Positions 1 to 10,529 of a stretch of 64,000 nt of DNA are shown in pieces (position 1 is the stretch's first letter; every line of letters begins with the position of its first letter). The stretch spans positions 496,501-560,500 of the forward strand of contig JAPFBL010001929.1 in assembly GCA_026182355.1 (NCBI GenBank). Reading direction: 5' to 3'. The position numbers and the translations under genes are program-made. The notes under the pieces were generated by a model. It worked only from the letters and a program-made list of their open reading frames with translations, was not told the origin of the DNA and did not search any database. This DNA comes from Hermatobates lingyangjiaoensis (Eukaryota > Arthropoda > Insecta > Hemiptera > Hermatobatidae).

Positions 1-346
1 GTTCTCTCTTTATAAGGCTGAATAGTTATCTTATAGTGACATCAAATGCATGTTTACATTAAAAATTAGCAATTACAAGGTAGTTTTTTTATTATTACTT
101 AGTAATTCTTCTACTTTTCTATAGCATTTCTGTAGTACTCATTAGGGGAAAAAACTACATAAAAAAGAAACCAATATAAACTTTTTTTGAAATCTCTACC
201 GTTAGCAGACATTCAGACTTGTCTTGAGAATGTTGAAACAAGATACTGATCTATAATGGATTATTAATCATATTGAATTAAATTATTTATCAAGTTTAAA
301 AATCTTCATAAATTTATGAAGTTTAATTATCTTATTTACTGAACAG

Positions 347-502
347 GCTAGACCTGATAAGGTTGGTTACTTGGGATTTATAAAGAAGATCAGTGATCGT
401 TTTGCTGTATTCATCTATTACTTCACAGTAAAGAATTTAGAAATGGACTACGGTGTTTCGCAAGGTGAATACATTTATGAAATGATTCACGGATATATTT
501 AA
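347..502 (+). CDS. Candidate 3' coding exon of an unidentified gene
   Basis: A pyrimidine-rich stretch ending in a consensus acceptor (tactgaacag, to 346) is followed by 51 sense codons and a TAA stop at 500-502. The frame has no ATG at its start, as expected for an internal or terminal exon. The peptide begins ARPDKVGYLGFIKKISDRF and has ordinary protein composition, unlike the poly-Ile/Tyr frames from TA repeats nearby. GYLGFIKKI loosely recalls the GYMGHLTRI type of motif in SAPS-domain PP6 regulatory subunits, but the match is too short to claim. A GTAAAG at 428-433 could be a donor, giving a shorter exon. It could equally be a decayed gene fragment. Confidence 0.4.
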   Translation, partial: ARPDKVGYLGFIKKISDRFAVFIYYFTVKNLEMDYGVSQGEYIYEMIHGYI

Positions 503-835
503 CTTATGACTCGAATGAGGACCGGTAATAGATTGTAAACATATCAATCCTATTTCTGAATTCCTTACTGTCGCTTATGTCTTCCTTTATATGTCCCTTG
601 TCTTTTGATAAAATCCTTTTATTACTATATTCTTTCAATTTTTTTCTTCATTTCAACTTCTTTTTTCATACCTATTTGCAATTATTTTCAACCTTTAAAG
701 GCATGAAATATTTTCATTTTGATGATTATTTTTTTGTGAATTTTTTTCTTATAACAAATAAACAAAATCCTTTCTCATTTTTTTATATTCTGTACACCCA
801 TTTTATAATGTTTTCTCAAAATCTCCCATACAAAC

Positions 836-862
836 ACTCTCTCTCTCTCTCTCTCTCTCTCA
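836..862. repeat. (CT)n microsatellite
   Basis: About 13 CT dinucleotides, directly upstream of a family A palindrome. Confidence 0.85.
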
Positions 863-884
863 CTCTGTCTATATATCTATCTAT

Positions 885-1040
885 AAAAAGATTTCACATA
901 AACACGTGAAACAACAATCAATGATCAAACCACAATAAGAAATGGGAAAACAAGACTAAGATCTTTCAACCGTAACATGCGGTCTTCGTCAGAGTCAAAA
1001 ACCCAACTTGTTTTCCTATTTCTTATTGTGGTTTGATCAT
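885..1040. mobile_element. Family A fold-back element, right arm shortened
   Basis: The left arm is near full length: terminal block AAGATTTCACATAAACACGTG, the AACCACAATAAGAAATGGG block, and the reverse complement of the hammerhead core. The right arm keeps only its last 35 bases (TTATTGTGGTTTGATCAT). It lies between CT/TATC and TATC repeats. Confidence 0.75.
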
Positions 1041-1076
1041 ATATCTATCTATACAACCATCTATATATATACACTT

Positions 1077-1257
1077 TTTCGTTGGAAATGCGATCTCAAA
1101 CGGACAAATATAGTTCAATGCAGAAAAAGAAACATAGAGAAATCAAAAGCACACACTTACAGTCTCTAAGTAAGTCACTTAGAGACTGTGAGTGTGTGTA
1201 AGAGACTGTAAGTGTGTGCTTTTGACTTCTCTATGTTTCTTTTTCTACATTGAACTA
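1077..1257. mobile_element. Family C palindrome
   Basis: Inverted arms (CAATGCAGAAAAAGAAACATAGAG against CTCTATGTTTCTTTTTCTACATTG) meet near 1180-1200. The centre is collapsed, so the hammerhead core of this family is deleted and only the CTTACAGTCTCTAA block remains. (TA)n follows directly. Confidence 0.75.
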
Positions 1258-1271
1258 TATATATATATATA

Positions 1272-1431
1272 CTTCACGTTACAACTAAAGAACACAAAAA
1301 ACACCAAAAAAAAGAGGACTAACACTCACGATTCCCGATCATGTCGTGATCTTCAGGAGAGAAGAAAAAGGAGAAGTAACGATGGAGCGGAGATGAGAAT
1401 GAATCCACTGATTGATAAAAAGTCGTATCGG
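1272..1431 (-). mobile_element. Family D half element
   Basis: It shares blocks with 28085-28310: GAGG(A/G)CTAACACTCACGATTC, then CTTCAGGAGAG, then an A/G-rich stretch and a GATG-rich end. The CTCTCCTGAAGA block on the minus strand recalls the hammerhead 5' core of families B and C, but the GAA box is altered (GGGAA). Confidence 0.5.
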
Positions 1432-1497
1432 TCATATATTATATATATATATATAAACAATTAAATGAAACGATTCCACGAACTAAATAAACTACAT

Positions 1498-1534
<37 letters not shown>

Positions 1535-1536
1535 CA

Positions 1537-1746
1537 AGATTTCACATAAACACTTGAATCAACAATCAATAATCAAACAACAATATGCGAAAAAAAGACT
1601 AAGATTTTTCAATCGTAACGAGCGGTCTTTGTCAGAGTCAAAAATACCAACTGAACTTAGTTGGGTTTTTGTCTCTGACGAACACCGCTTGTTACAGTTT
1701 AAATATCTTAGTCTTTTTTTCCAATTTCATATTGTGGTTTTGATTA
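1537..1746. mobile_element. Family A palindrome, diverged
   Basis: Both arms are present and meet at CAACTGAACTTAGTTGG. It is flanked by a long (TA)n on the left and TATATA on the right. The right arm keeps CTCTGACGAACACCGCTTGTTACAG, but the GAA box is mutated to TTTAAA, so the core is broken. Confidence 0.75.
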
Positions 1747-1807
1747 TATATATACACATCGGCAGAAAAATACACAATTAAACGCGTAATGCAATCAATG
1801 AAGTACA

Positions 1808-2008
1808 AATCACAAGAAAAAAGAAAAGAACAAAAGAAATAAATGCTCTAAGGCCTTTCACTTTATGTTATCAAAGAGCAAACAAAGAAAGAAAAAAAAA
1901 GGAAAAAAGCCTTTTTTCCTTTTTTTTTCACACTTTGTTTGGTCTGTGATAACATAAAGTGAAAGGCCTCAGAGCATTTATTTCTTTTCTTTTTCTTTTT
2001 CCTTGTCT
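1808..2008. mobile_element. Family E palindrome
   Basis: Arms carry AAATGCTCTNAGGCCTTTCACTTTATG and its reverse complement around an A-rich/T-rich centre. The right arm has the hammerhead-like string GTGATAACATAAAGTGAAAGGCCTC followed by AGAGC, with a damaged CUGAUGA box. The intact version is at 37474-37775. Confidence 0.7.
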
Positions 2009-2033
2009 TCTGGATTTCAGATATATATATATA

Positions 2034-2217
2034 TATACACTTTCTTTTTCGATGAAAATACGATCCGAAGAGGACATATACAGTTCAATGTATATAACAA
2101 AACATGGAGAAATTAAAAACACACACTTACAGTCTCTAATTTTCGGTTGAATTGTCTTCAGGATAGATAAGAGAGGGAAACAAGCGCACTGGTACAGAGA
2201 CGGTTGGTGACCCTAAC
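2034..2217 (-). mobile_element. Family C half element
   Basis: One arm: a diverged end (CGATCCGAAGAGGAC), CAGTTCAATGTATAT, CACACACTTACAGTCTCTAA, then the minus-strand hammerhead core TTTTCGGTTGAATTGTCTTCAG. It ends in GCGCACTGGTACAGAGACGG, as in 6655-6830 and 42568-42832. Confidence 0.65.
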
Positions 2218-2532
2218 AATATATATAAAATTAACCGCAGTCTCGGCATTCACGTTCTTAAGACTGAGAGATTCGATCCTACAAACTAACCTCCTGCTAA
2301 CAGGGTTCAACTGGAAAAGTAGTTGGCCAAGTGACATGTTAAATTAAAATCGATGACTAATGGCTAATACTTAGTCATTGCTATTAATAGATTAAAAGGA
2401 TTAGTAAAGGTTAATATAAAGAGAAGGTCAAAGGTCAATAAGAACCAAAAACAAAGCAGTTAGAATAAAAGAGTTGAAAGGTCAACAGTATAACTGGACT
2501 AATAGGTAATAATATTATATATATATATACAT

Positions 2533-2675
2533 AAATATTTCACATAAAACACGTGAAATAACAATTAATGATCAAACCACAACATGAAAATGGGAAAACA
2601 AGACTAAGATCTTTCAACCGTAAGAAGCGGTCTTCCTCAGAGTCAAAAACCCAACTGATTGGGTTCTTGACTCTG
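2533..2675. mobile_element. Family A element broken inside the ribozyme core
   Basis: The left arm is complete. The right arm starts normally (TGATTGGGTTCTTGACTCTG) but stops at the fourth base of CUGACGA and continues as (TA)n at 2676. The break therefore lies inside the predicted catalytic core. Confidence 0.7.
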
Positions 2676-3115
2676 TATATATATATATATATATATATTA
2701 AGATTTCAAGGTGATCATAGTAGTACCTGTTTTATCAATATAAATAATGAGAATATTGAGATACCGATGAGAAGCTAAAATGATCACGTATGAATGACTG
2801 ATTAATGTGAAGAAATATTTTCCAGTTTTCTTCAATTAAATTTAATAGATCAACTACAATGAACATCATTGATGGTTTATTTGAGTCAGACTCAGTGTAA
2901 GAAGAGCAATAGCTTTGTCTTCAAGGATTGAGAGCTAGCAGATAATTTTTACTCATTCTTCCTCGGATCCTTTGTTTACACTGACCAGCTCATACACCAA
3001 TATATAAATATAACCAATTAAATGAAACGATTGGACAATCTGTAGTGAGTTTCTGTTTCATTTTTGTGTATTCTTTTTGCAAATATATATTAGGTGTGTT
3101 CTCTAATCGGGATTC

Positions 3116-3362
3116 GGTCAATTTTCTAGGATAAAATATCAAACTCTTGTTGCCAACGTTTCGGTTTTATTTAAAACCTTTTTCATAGGCAGAAGTAAGA
3201 ATTTTTTAACTAAGAAAATGAAATCTACATTATTTAAAGGAACAACAACGTAAATTTCATTTTCTTAGTTAAAAATTCTTACTTCTGCCTATGAAGATGG
3301 TTTTAAACAAAACCGAGATGTTGGCAACGAGAGCTTGATTTTTTATCCTAGAAAATTGAATC
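3116..3362. mobile_element. Family H palindrome
   Basis: Arms 3116-3230 and 3246-3362 are mutual reverse complements with a short spacer. Each has TTCTAGGATAAAA at its outer end and GCCAACGTTTCGGTTTTATTT (or a diverged form) inside. On the minus strand the left arm reads GCC, a degenerate core, a GGTTTTAAATAAAACC stem, GAA, ACGT, T, GGC, which is a hammerhead layout with a damaged CUGANGA box. Confidence 0.75.
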
Positions 3363-3390
3363 CTTCAATTTTTTTTTAAAAATAGAATCA

Positions 3391-3732
3391 TTATAAACAA
3401 TTTTCTAAAAAAATTAAATAATGGTATTCCGAAAAAAGTGAAAAAAGTAGGGCTATTTGGATAAAATTTAGTCTTACAGTTAAAAGAGATTGCATTTTTT
3501 TTAATGATGTATATAGGTTTTCCTTTATGCGTTGTGTGGCTGCGTTTGCGAATGCCATGTAGGAGACTGGGAGCTCCATCAGCACAAGCCGGCATCTCTC
3601 TGTGTCAGCATGCATTAAACGGAGAAAGTCCATGAGGTAACATATGTTAAGGACACTTGGCCAATCTTCCATTGACAAATTACTTATTACTTCACACCAT
3701 GATGCTCCCCCAAATAATTCATATACCGACAA
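3391..3732 (-). pseudogene. Possible hAT-type transposase C-terminal remnant
   Basis: An open minus-strand frame of 113 codons. Residues about 10-75 look protein-like: an SMEDWPSVLNI segment, a TERC segment and an end resembling LLTVRLNF. Tryptophan-proline followed by a conserved helix and a late (L)L-x-V-R/K pattern is typical of hAT dimerisation regions, where TER(C/V/G) precedes FS. Here the FS is replaced and the C-terminal 30 residues are low-complexity, so it is either a decayed transposase or a chance resemblance. No TIRs or 8-bp duplication were found around it. Confidence 0.35.
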
Positions 3733-4044
3733 ACAGAAGACTCTCCGCTTGCAGTGTTTACACTGTTTTGAATATTTATTTTTACTAGAAAAATATTGTT
3801 AACTGTTGTTTCTTTTTACTAGAAAAACAATACAACAAAATAACGCATGTTTTTATGCATATAAAATGTGGGTGAAAGTAACAATACTGAAATGTAAAAC
3901 AAGTGTCAAAAAAGCTCTCTCTCCTGGATCATATTTATCAAACAAGAGGTGTTCAGCGAGTTCCAGTTACTTATAAACTCACAGCGCTAATATTTAATAA
4001 CCAAAACAGGTAAATAAAAGGTAAGTATATATTGCTATCTATGG

Positions 4045-4475
4045 TGACAATATTAATCATAATCTTAGTGACTCCAATAAAGATAGATCTATTATTATTA
4101 TCTATGATATATTGATATAATCACCGTATATGGTGATATTACTGATCATGATTTAGTGATTATCAGTATATTATGAATACTGACATACAAAATATCAATA
4201 CTGATATTATTAATATTAATCATGAACTCAGTGAATTCAATAGTAATATACATACTTAATCTTTACGTAATCGCTGTATACGCTTATGATATTAATCATG
4301 GTAATGACTATCAGTATATTATCAATGTTGGCATAAACGATAATATTAATCATGATCTTAGTGAGTGCTGTGATGTTTATCTTAGTAACTATCAATATAT
4401 TAATAATATCGACGTAAATGTTGTCAATAGTGTCATTATTAATCAAGGTCTTAGTGATGTCAATTATTATCCTAT
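4045..4475. repeat. Degenerate AT-rich tandem repeat
   Basis: The block ATATTAATCATGATCTTAGTGA recurs in variant form at about 4050, 4141, 4213, 4290, 4342 and 4435. Spacers are rich in TATCAGTATATTAT. Units are 50-90 bp and strongly diverged. Open frames here on both strands are Asn/Ile/Tyr-rich products of the repeat, not genes. Confidence 0.6.
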
Positions 4476-4670
4476 AGAGAATTATAGCTGTATACAAGGG
4501 ATATTTTATTTAGTAATAACCTATAAGAATTCTAAAACATTTATTTTATTAAAACTTTTTTTTAATTTTATACTCTTATATTTTTAAATAAAAAGAAAAT
4601 GATGGTTTTAAGAGGTTATTTCTGTCATAGGAAATAGGAGCTAAGTGGAAAATGGACTGACTCCCAATTA

Positions 4671-5363
4671 ATGTCCTAGTAGTGGACAGGCTTCTTATAC
4701 TGCATTGCAGTTTTAGAACTACTATAGGGTTCTTAAGAATTCGGTCGTACCCCCCCGAAGGGAGAATGCCCGTTACCACGGGACCAGGCCTTGCTACTGG
4801 TAGTTCATCGAATCCCATCAGGGCGTCATTGTGAGGAGTCTTTAGTACCATCGTGCACAACTCATAGAGAAAGATTAAAAATCTCTCGTTGGCTAAACGC
4901 CACCTGAACAGGCTTGTTATGAGAGCCTTTAAGGTCTCCTGTTAGTTAACTGCCACCTGTACTGGTACATAAACGGGTTCAAAGGGGTGATATCTTATAA
5001 TTCCCACTCTGAGATGCCGTCAAATGCCCGAGCCTGTACTAGGCAAGTATCAGTTGTCCAGACCAATAGGCTGAGTTCAAGGCCCGTTCCCACTAGTAAT
5101 GGTTTGATTCTCTAGCTCCCCGGTATGCAAGCATTCTCCCGAGAAGTCTACCCAACCCCTCTATGGGCCTCCACCGCTCAAAGTAGTTATTTTAAGAGTT
5201 TCGAATCAAACTCTGATCCAAAGGTCCATTGAACCTGTTCAGCTACATGTAAGGTCAGTGGTCTTTTTAGCCCCTGGTTCAAAGAACCTGTGGATATATA
5301 TAAGCCAATGCAGCTTGTGGTAGAGCTGCATGGCCTCACTAGGGGAGTATCTATGTCCTAGTA
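4671..5363. mobile_element. 671-bp GC-richer element (R671) with 11-bp target duplication
   Basis: An island of clearly higher GC. It starts at 4682 (GTGGACAGGC) and ends at 5352. Both sides carry the same 11 bases, ATGTCCTAGTA, at 4671-4681 and 5353-5363, which I read as a target-site duplication. A second copy lies at 24322-24985. The two share blocks across their length: GGACTACTATAGGGTTC, AATGCCCGTTACCACGGGACC, CAAATGCCCGAGCCT, CTCTAGCTCCCCGGTATGC and GAGCTGCATGGCC. No long frame, no obvious TIRs and no A-tail were seen. It may be a SINE or another non-autonomous element; its class is unknown to me. Confidence 0.7.
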
Positions 5364-6090
5364 AGAAAAATAAAGAACATGCCATAAATATCAATAAATT
5401 GTAATCTATTAATTAATTATTCATAATCTTTCTCTTAGTTTGAACAGCCACTCAAAAATTTGAATTTTTCAAAAATCAGTAATGCCAAAATTTTACAAAA
5501 GCGTCCTATGAAATTTAAATTATTTTTCTATTGTAAAAAAAACTGGTCAAATTCTTTCATTTTTGACATATCTAAATGAGTTATGAACATTATCAGGTTC
5601 GTAGTTAGTACTTAGGAGTTCAAAGGTATTCATTATTCAAATTCCCCTCTGGTTAAATGTTGGTTAATCCAAGTTGATTACTAGCCTACTGGTTTGAGTC
5701 CAACTAGACGACCATAAGCTAACCTGTTATTTTATAACTTGTCAAATATAGTAAGTAATCAAAATCAACTGAATTGGGCAAGAAGAGATTTTAAACTCAA
5801 CACTGTAATAACTATGCTTCAAGTTGTTCAACCTCTTGTTCGAAACATCCATAAGTAGTTTATCATTTCTAATACAAATGGAGGATATAATTAAATGGAG
5901 AACAGCTGAACATAGCTACGAAGGTGACAACATCACTACTGTTTTCATTACAATTATTCTCAGCGTCTTTATAGATACACATTTATATATATATATATAT
6001 ATATATTTAAAAACCTTATGTCTGATTCCACTTGATTTAAATTCCCCGAATATTTTTCTAAATTTCGAAATCTTTTCTTCAATTTAGAGT
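5364..6090. other. No gene seen
   Basis: AT-rich DNA with a short (TA)n at 5981-6006. No conserved motif was recognised. Confidence 0.5.
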
Positions 6091-6340
6091 TCAGCTTAAA
6101 AATTAAATCAGCATATTTCTTTGAATTCTTATTGAACATGTTTCGGTGTTAAAACCACCATCTTCAGCAAAAAAAATAAACATAATCTAAATACCTAAAT
6201 CACATTACAATTATAAACAATAAATAAACAGTCTATGAAAACGACAGGTAGGTTAACAATAGGTTACACGGCCAGGTACCTGGCCGAAACATGTTCAATA
6301 AGAATTCAAAGAAATATGGTGATTTAATTTTTAAGTTGAT
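6091..6340. mobile_element. Family K fold-back element
   Basis: The left arm has AAAATTAAATCA, then TTTCTTTGAATTCTTATTG, then AACATG. It is the reverse complement of the right arm at about 6282-6340. The left arm holds a full minus-strand hammerhead core. The right arm keeps only stem II (GGCCAGGTACCTGGCC) and the GAA box. The spacer is simple AT-rich DNA. Confidence 0.7.
6127..6175 (-). ncRNA. Hammerhead ribozyme motif, family K
   Basis: On the minus strand: U-run then G (stem I), CUGAAGA (6167-6161), hairpin GGUG...CACC (6160-6145), GAA (6144-6142), self-complementary ACAUGU (6141-6136), U17, then CAAU, which pairs with the UUG side of stem I. All core boxes are intact. One extra nucleotide lies between the CUGAAGA box and stem II, as in the other families here. 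Cleavage is predicted, not shown. Confidence 0.6.
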
Positions 6341-6378
6341 ATTCAAGAAGGACTGCTCCCAACTTTTACTTATATATA

Positions 6379-6598
6379 AAAAGATTTCACATAAACACGT
6401 GAAATAACAACCAATGATCAAAGCACAATACCGAATGGGAAAATAAGACTAAGATCTTTCAACCGTAATAACCGTAACTGAGTTGGGTTTTTGATTCTGA
6501 CGAAGACAGCTTGTTATGGTTGAAAGATCTTAGTCTTGTTTTCCCATTTCTTATTGTGGTTTGATCATTGATTGTTGTTTCACGTGATTATGTGAAAT

Positions 6599-6602
<4 letters not shown>
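6379..6602. mobile_element. Family A palindrome
   Basis: The left arm is shortened near its centre and the right arm is complete to GTGATTATGTGAAATCTT. It is followed by 36 bases of (TA)n. The right-arm hammerhead has CTGACGA, a stem II weakened by AGACAGC, and GAAAGATCT intact. Confidence 0.8.
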
Positions 6603-6649
<47 letters not shown>

Positions 6650-6654
6650 ATATA

Positions 6655-6830
6655 AATTCAATATAGACAAAGAAACATAGAGAAATCAAAAGAACGCACT
6701 TACAGTCTCTAATTTTTGGTTTGAACCGTCTTCAGGAGAGATAAGAGAGGGAAACCAAGCGCACTGGTTCAGAGACGGTTGGAGACGAACAGTGTCGCCG
6801 CATGCACGCCACTCTGGAGAAACTGACGGT
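6655..6830 (-). mobile_element. Family C half element
   Basis: A single arm between (TA)n tracts: ATAGACAAAGAAACATAGAG, TTACAGTCTCTAA, the minus-strand core TTTTTGGTTTGAACCGTCTTCAG, then CAAGCGCACTGGTTCAGAGACGG and a GC-rich end. Confidence 0.65.
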
Positions 6831-7287
6831 ACAACTACTCTCTTTATATTTATATAAAAAACGGTAAAAGAAATATTAGTGTTTATATATATATATATCA
6901 CTAATAAATCAGATATATATATATAAATCAGAACAAAGGTAGTGATAGGATTGGTCTTAAAAACAATTATACGTAGTCAGAAGATCAGATAAGAGGCTGA
7001 GACTGACTGCCGTCGACTCGCTAGCTGATCGCATCTATCTTGCTTCTTTTTTCCTTTTGATAGACTCCTGACTATGAATAATTATTCAAAACATTGATCA
7101 TAATCATACATATATAAATTTCTAATTTAATACTTTAAGTTTTTCTGTTTCTAAATTTTTATACTTCTGCATGCTCTCTTACTAAACTATTGTCAAATTG
7201 TCGATTGTAATTTCTTATTTGTAACTAATGACACTTATTTATGTATATTTGATTTTTGAATGATTGAATTATTTTTTATATTTCCTC
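6831..7287. other. No gene seen
   Basis: AT-rich DNA with a short TA tract at 6885-6925. Nothing recognisable. Confidence 0.5.
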
Positions 7288-7392
7288 TCTTTTGTAGGCC
7301 TATGAAAAAGGTTTTAAATAAAAACCCGAAAAGTTAGCAATGAGAGTTTAATTTGAACCTGAAGAACCGACCAAGTCCTGATAAACTTCAAT
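7288..7392 (+). mobile_element. Family H half element
   Basis: Plus-strand arm: GCCTATGAAAAAGGTTTTAAAT, AAAACCCGAAAAGTTAGCAA, GAGAGTTTAATTTGAACC, ending ...CCTGATAAACTTCAATTATATA. The hammerhead stem III ACGT has become AAGT here. Confidence 0.65.
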
Positions 7393-8100
7393 TATATATA
7401 TATTTATGAATACCAAATAGATGTGTGAATATTAAGCTAAGGAATATTTGTTATAAAATAAATTATTTAGATAAAACAGATGACCGAGATTTACGTGGCT
7501 GTAGGAGAATAAGCTCCAATGTATACCCGTGGGCCTGGGTCGGGTAGGACTGGATTTTTTAGGCCCGATCTTACCTCTAGTTCATAGGATCTTTTAAAAC
7601 AGGTTTCTCTTTACAATTAATATGTCACGTTAAGAGTTTTTGAAGAAGCATACATCTTATTCCTACTTGCTCACCAACTATCAGATCTTAACTTAACTTG
7701 TTAAATGTTTTTTACATATTTATTTCATTAATTTCTTTAATTAATTATTTATTATTAATGTTATTTTTCTTTCCTCACTTGTTACTTTTTTTGTGATAAT
7801 TAATATGTTTGTTTCTTCTCAACTCTTTTCAACATACTTTGTTCTTCTTCCCTTTTTTTTTTGTCTTTCGTTGTTTATACATCAGTTGATCCGTATCATC
7901 TTTATTCTACAAGTCACTTTCTGACAACCATCATTAAGATGATTCTTTTCTGTTTGTGTTAGTTTGACTTGTTTGTGTTTGTTGTTGAACTGATATAACA
8001 ATGAAGAAGTAAACGCTGAAGAAATTAAACACCTAAGAGATAAGGTAAGTAAGAACAGCGGGGTCTTTGATAGGGTAAAAATGTCTTAGTTCCAATTTGT

Positions 8101-8380
8101 GGGGGGCAGGTTAACCCTATGGCAACGTATCGCCTCTGGACTGGAAGGTTCGGGGTTCAATACCCACTCGGCCATCAATTAATTCACGTGGGAGGTGAAT
8201 AAATCTGAGCAGGTCGTCCCTCGGAGAGAACATTAAGCCTGTACTCGTTAAAGATCCCAACTCTAAATATCCTTGAGTTAGTCATAATTTAGGACTCCTA
8301 ATGTAGTATCAATCTTCATGATATTGTATCACATGGAGTCAATGTTCGGCCATTGTGTGTTACCTTGTGGTAACCATAAT
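8101..8380 (+). mobile_element. tRNA-derived SINE (family S), plus strand
   Basis: The tRNA-like head has an A-box-like stretch and a B-box GGGTTCAAT. Then comes the family body: GGGAGGTGAATAAATCTGAG, TCGTCCCTCGGAGAGAAC, TCGTTAAAGATCCCAACTC and TTTAGGACTCCTAATGTAG. It ends near ATTGTGTGTTACC. The head is diverged and the internal CCGTCGGTCCCGAG part is deleted. Confidence 0.75.
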
Positions 8381-9987
8381 ATAAATGAAATGTTTATCAA
8401 TGTTATATGAACTGAAATGATAATAGTTACAGGTGGTGAGAACTGCTTACTGTAAGACTCCCCTAAGCAATCTTTCACTATTAGGCTGACATGTTAATGA
8501 GTATATGTTCTATGGAATATATGTATAGGATTTACAGCAGTTGGTGGTTTGCCTAAAGCTACATTGCATGAGGTCGGAAGGCGATTCGGGTGGACAGCTG
8601 CATTCTGCTTCTTCTCCCTAACAGTATCCATTACTTCGCCGCCTTTCCCAATCCCAGCGCACCGCGGCTGACCATCCTCTCCGACCTACTTTTACTCCAC
8701 TTCCTCCACATTGGCTCATGACTCAATTAAATCGCTCTAAAACTCATTAGCTTCATCTTCTCTGTCACCAAGGAAATTGCACTTCCCCTTTCATTATTAA
8801 ACAAACCATAATGGTTAACCTGATTCACGCTTTCTGTTTTATTAACGGCATATCATATTTATAGAGTGTGAACAAATCGACTTATACTTCCAACGACTAC
8901 AGCCTTATTAAAGGAACCTATTCTTATTCTTCACCATAAATTGCCTTTTTCAATACAATAAATAATAAGTTATAATTAAATTCAATAGCTCAGCAATTGG
9001 ATGGGTAACTCACTGTGCCATTTACAGAGCAGATAATGATCTTCACTTATGGTTAATGGTTATCAAATTATAAATATACCTCACTTTCATTCATGGTAAA
9101 GCCCCAAAGGAGTAGCATATACAAATATGGCCGATGCATAAGCTAAAACATTGATTTATATTCCATTTGTGAAATATATAAAAAAAGCAGCTTTAATTAA
9201 AAAAAAAAAGAATATTTGTATCAATCACTATTTCTAACAACAGTTCGTCATCAAGAAGCGAGAAGGATAGAAGATGAAATAGAAGACTTATGGACAGAGT
9301 GCCAGGTCGAGTTGAATCATTCATACATAAAGATACACTTCAGTTACTGCATCACATCATAATCTCACCGTACCATTGTACTCCTGACGACCACTATATG
9401 ATGGTCAAAATATTGCTTGAAGGAAACACTACATCCCCTGATATGCTGGCTTTGATTTATTAAAGTTAGGGTAAAATAAAGAAAACTTCATGCTAAGTGC
9501 AGTTAATAATCGAAGGTTTTTTTAAAAAAAATATATTTTCATTTATTTATCAATTATTTGTTTTAAATTTATATTAAATAATTTTTGTTTGTAGTTAGTT
9601 GAACCTTTTATATCTTTTACTGCCTTCGTAGTTGGCAGCTCTCCTACTACTATACCATTCCTATTACTGCAACTACTACTACCATTGCTAACAAGGTAGT
9701 TTTAGTCTATGAAATACATTATACATGCATTCAATTTACTTTATTTAATATTTTCTGTTTTAGATAGTTTGTCTCCTTTTCCTTCTCCTAATTTATAAGT
9801 GGTTATCACTATTCTCGTCCATGATTAATGAAGTGCAGACTTGACTGTTTCAGAGGTAACTACTACGTTTCGGTTCGCCTGGCACAAGTGAAATATTTTT
9901 TATATAAGTTGCTGAAATTTATTTTTACCAAAATAAATACCCTCATGATAGGGTTACTGCTGTTTTCCGTGAGGAAAACATAAAAAA
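8381..9987. other. No gene seen; one GC-richer patch and one family I trace
   Basis: A GC-richer patch at about 8560-8720 has no repeat or protein match that I recognise. At 9235-9275, AACAGTTCGTCATCAAGAAGCGAG resembles the core of family I (21563-21666) in decayed form. The remainder is plain AT-rich sequence. Confidence 0.45.
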
Positions 9988-10152
9988 AAATACTGCTACT
10001 ATTCTTTCACTCTTTCCTCCCACTCTTCTCAACTCTTCACCAGATGTTTTCTGCATTTAATGTTTCAGTTGGGTTTTTGACTCTGACGAAGACCGCTTGT
10101 TATGGTTGAAACATCTTAGTCTTGTTTTCCCATTTCATATGGTGGTTTCATC

Positions 10153-10157
<5 letters not shown>
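9988..10157 (+). mobile_element. Family A 3' end with parental 3'UTR
   Basis: A plus-strand half element. Its 5' part (CTCCCACTCTTCTCAACTC, ACCAGATGTTTTCTGCAT) is not palindrome arm. It matches the reverse complement of 20810-20860, the 3'UTR of the PLE remnant. It then continues as the normal right arm with CTCTGACGAAGACCGC and runs into (TA)n at 10157. Confidence 0.75.
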
Positions 10158-10186
<29 letters not shown>

Positions 10187-10529
10187 CTGCCAGTCTTCGG
10201 AGAGATTCATATCACTACTATTCGTCGAAATATGCAGAAATTATGTCACTACGACCTACAGCTTCATGGCACTCTGTGCAATTCAGCTCCAGCTAGGCTC
10301 ACTCGTCTGCAATTATATCTAAAAGCCTATCATAAAAATAAAGTGCTTTAAGAGCTCCAAAGATTGACAACCATTTTCAGAGGAGTCTGAAGGAAAAGCA
10401 CATAAAGCGTCAGCTTTAACTTACTAATTAAATGATAGTTTGGCTGAATTTGCTCCAACTCAAATCAGTTCAGAGTCTATGTTGTGTAACAGGTAGCGAA
10501 AAATCATTTTTGTTGATTAAAGAACAATG

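Noticed and set aside
577..909. 110-codon plus frame
   Set aside because: Phe/Ser/Tyr/Leu-rich product of T-rich DNA, running into (CT)n and TATC repeats.
4222..4587. Overlapping Asn/Ile/Tyr-rich frames on both strands
   Set aside because: Produced by the degenerate AT tandem repeat.
7999..8044. Exon with a perfect donor (GTAAGT at 8045)
   Set aside because: Open codons (NNEEVNAEEIKHLRDK) look attractive, but only about 15 are open upstream and no convincing acceptor was found.
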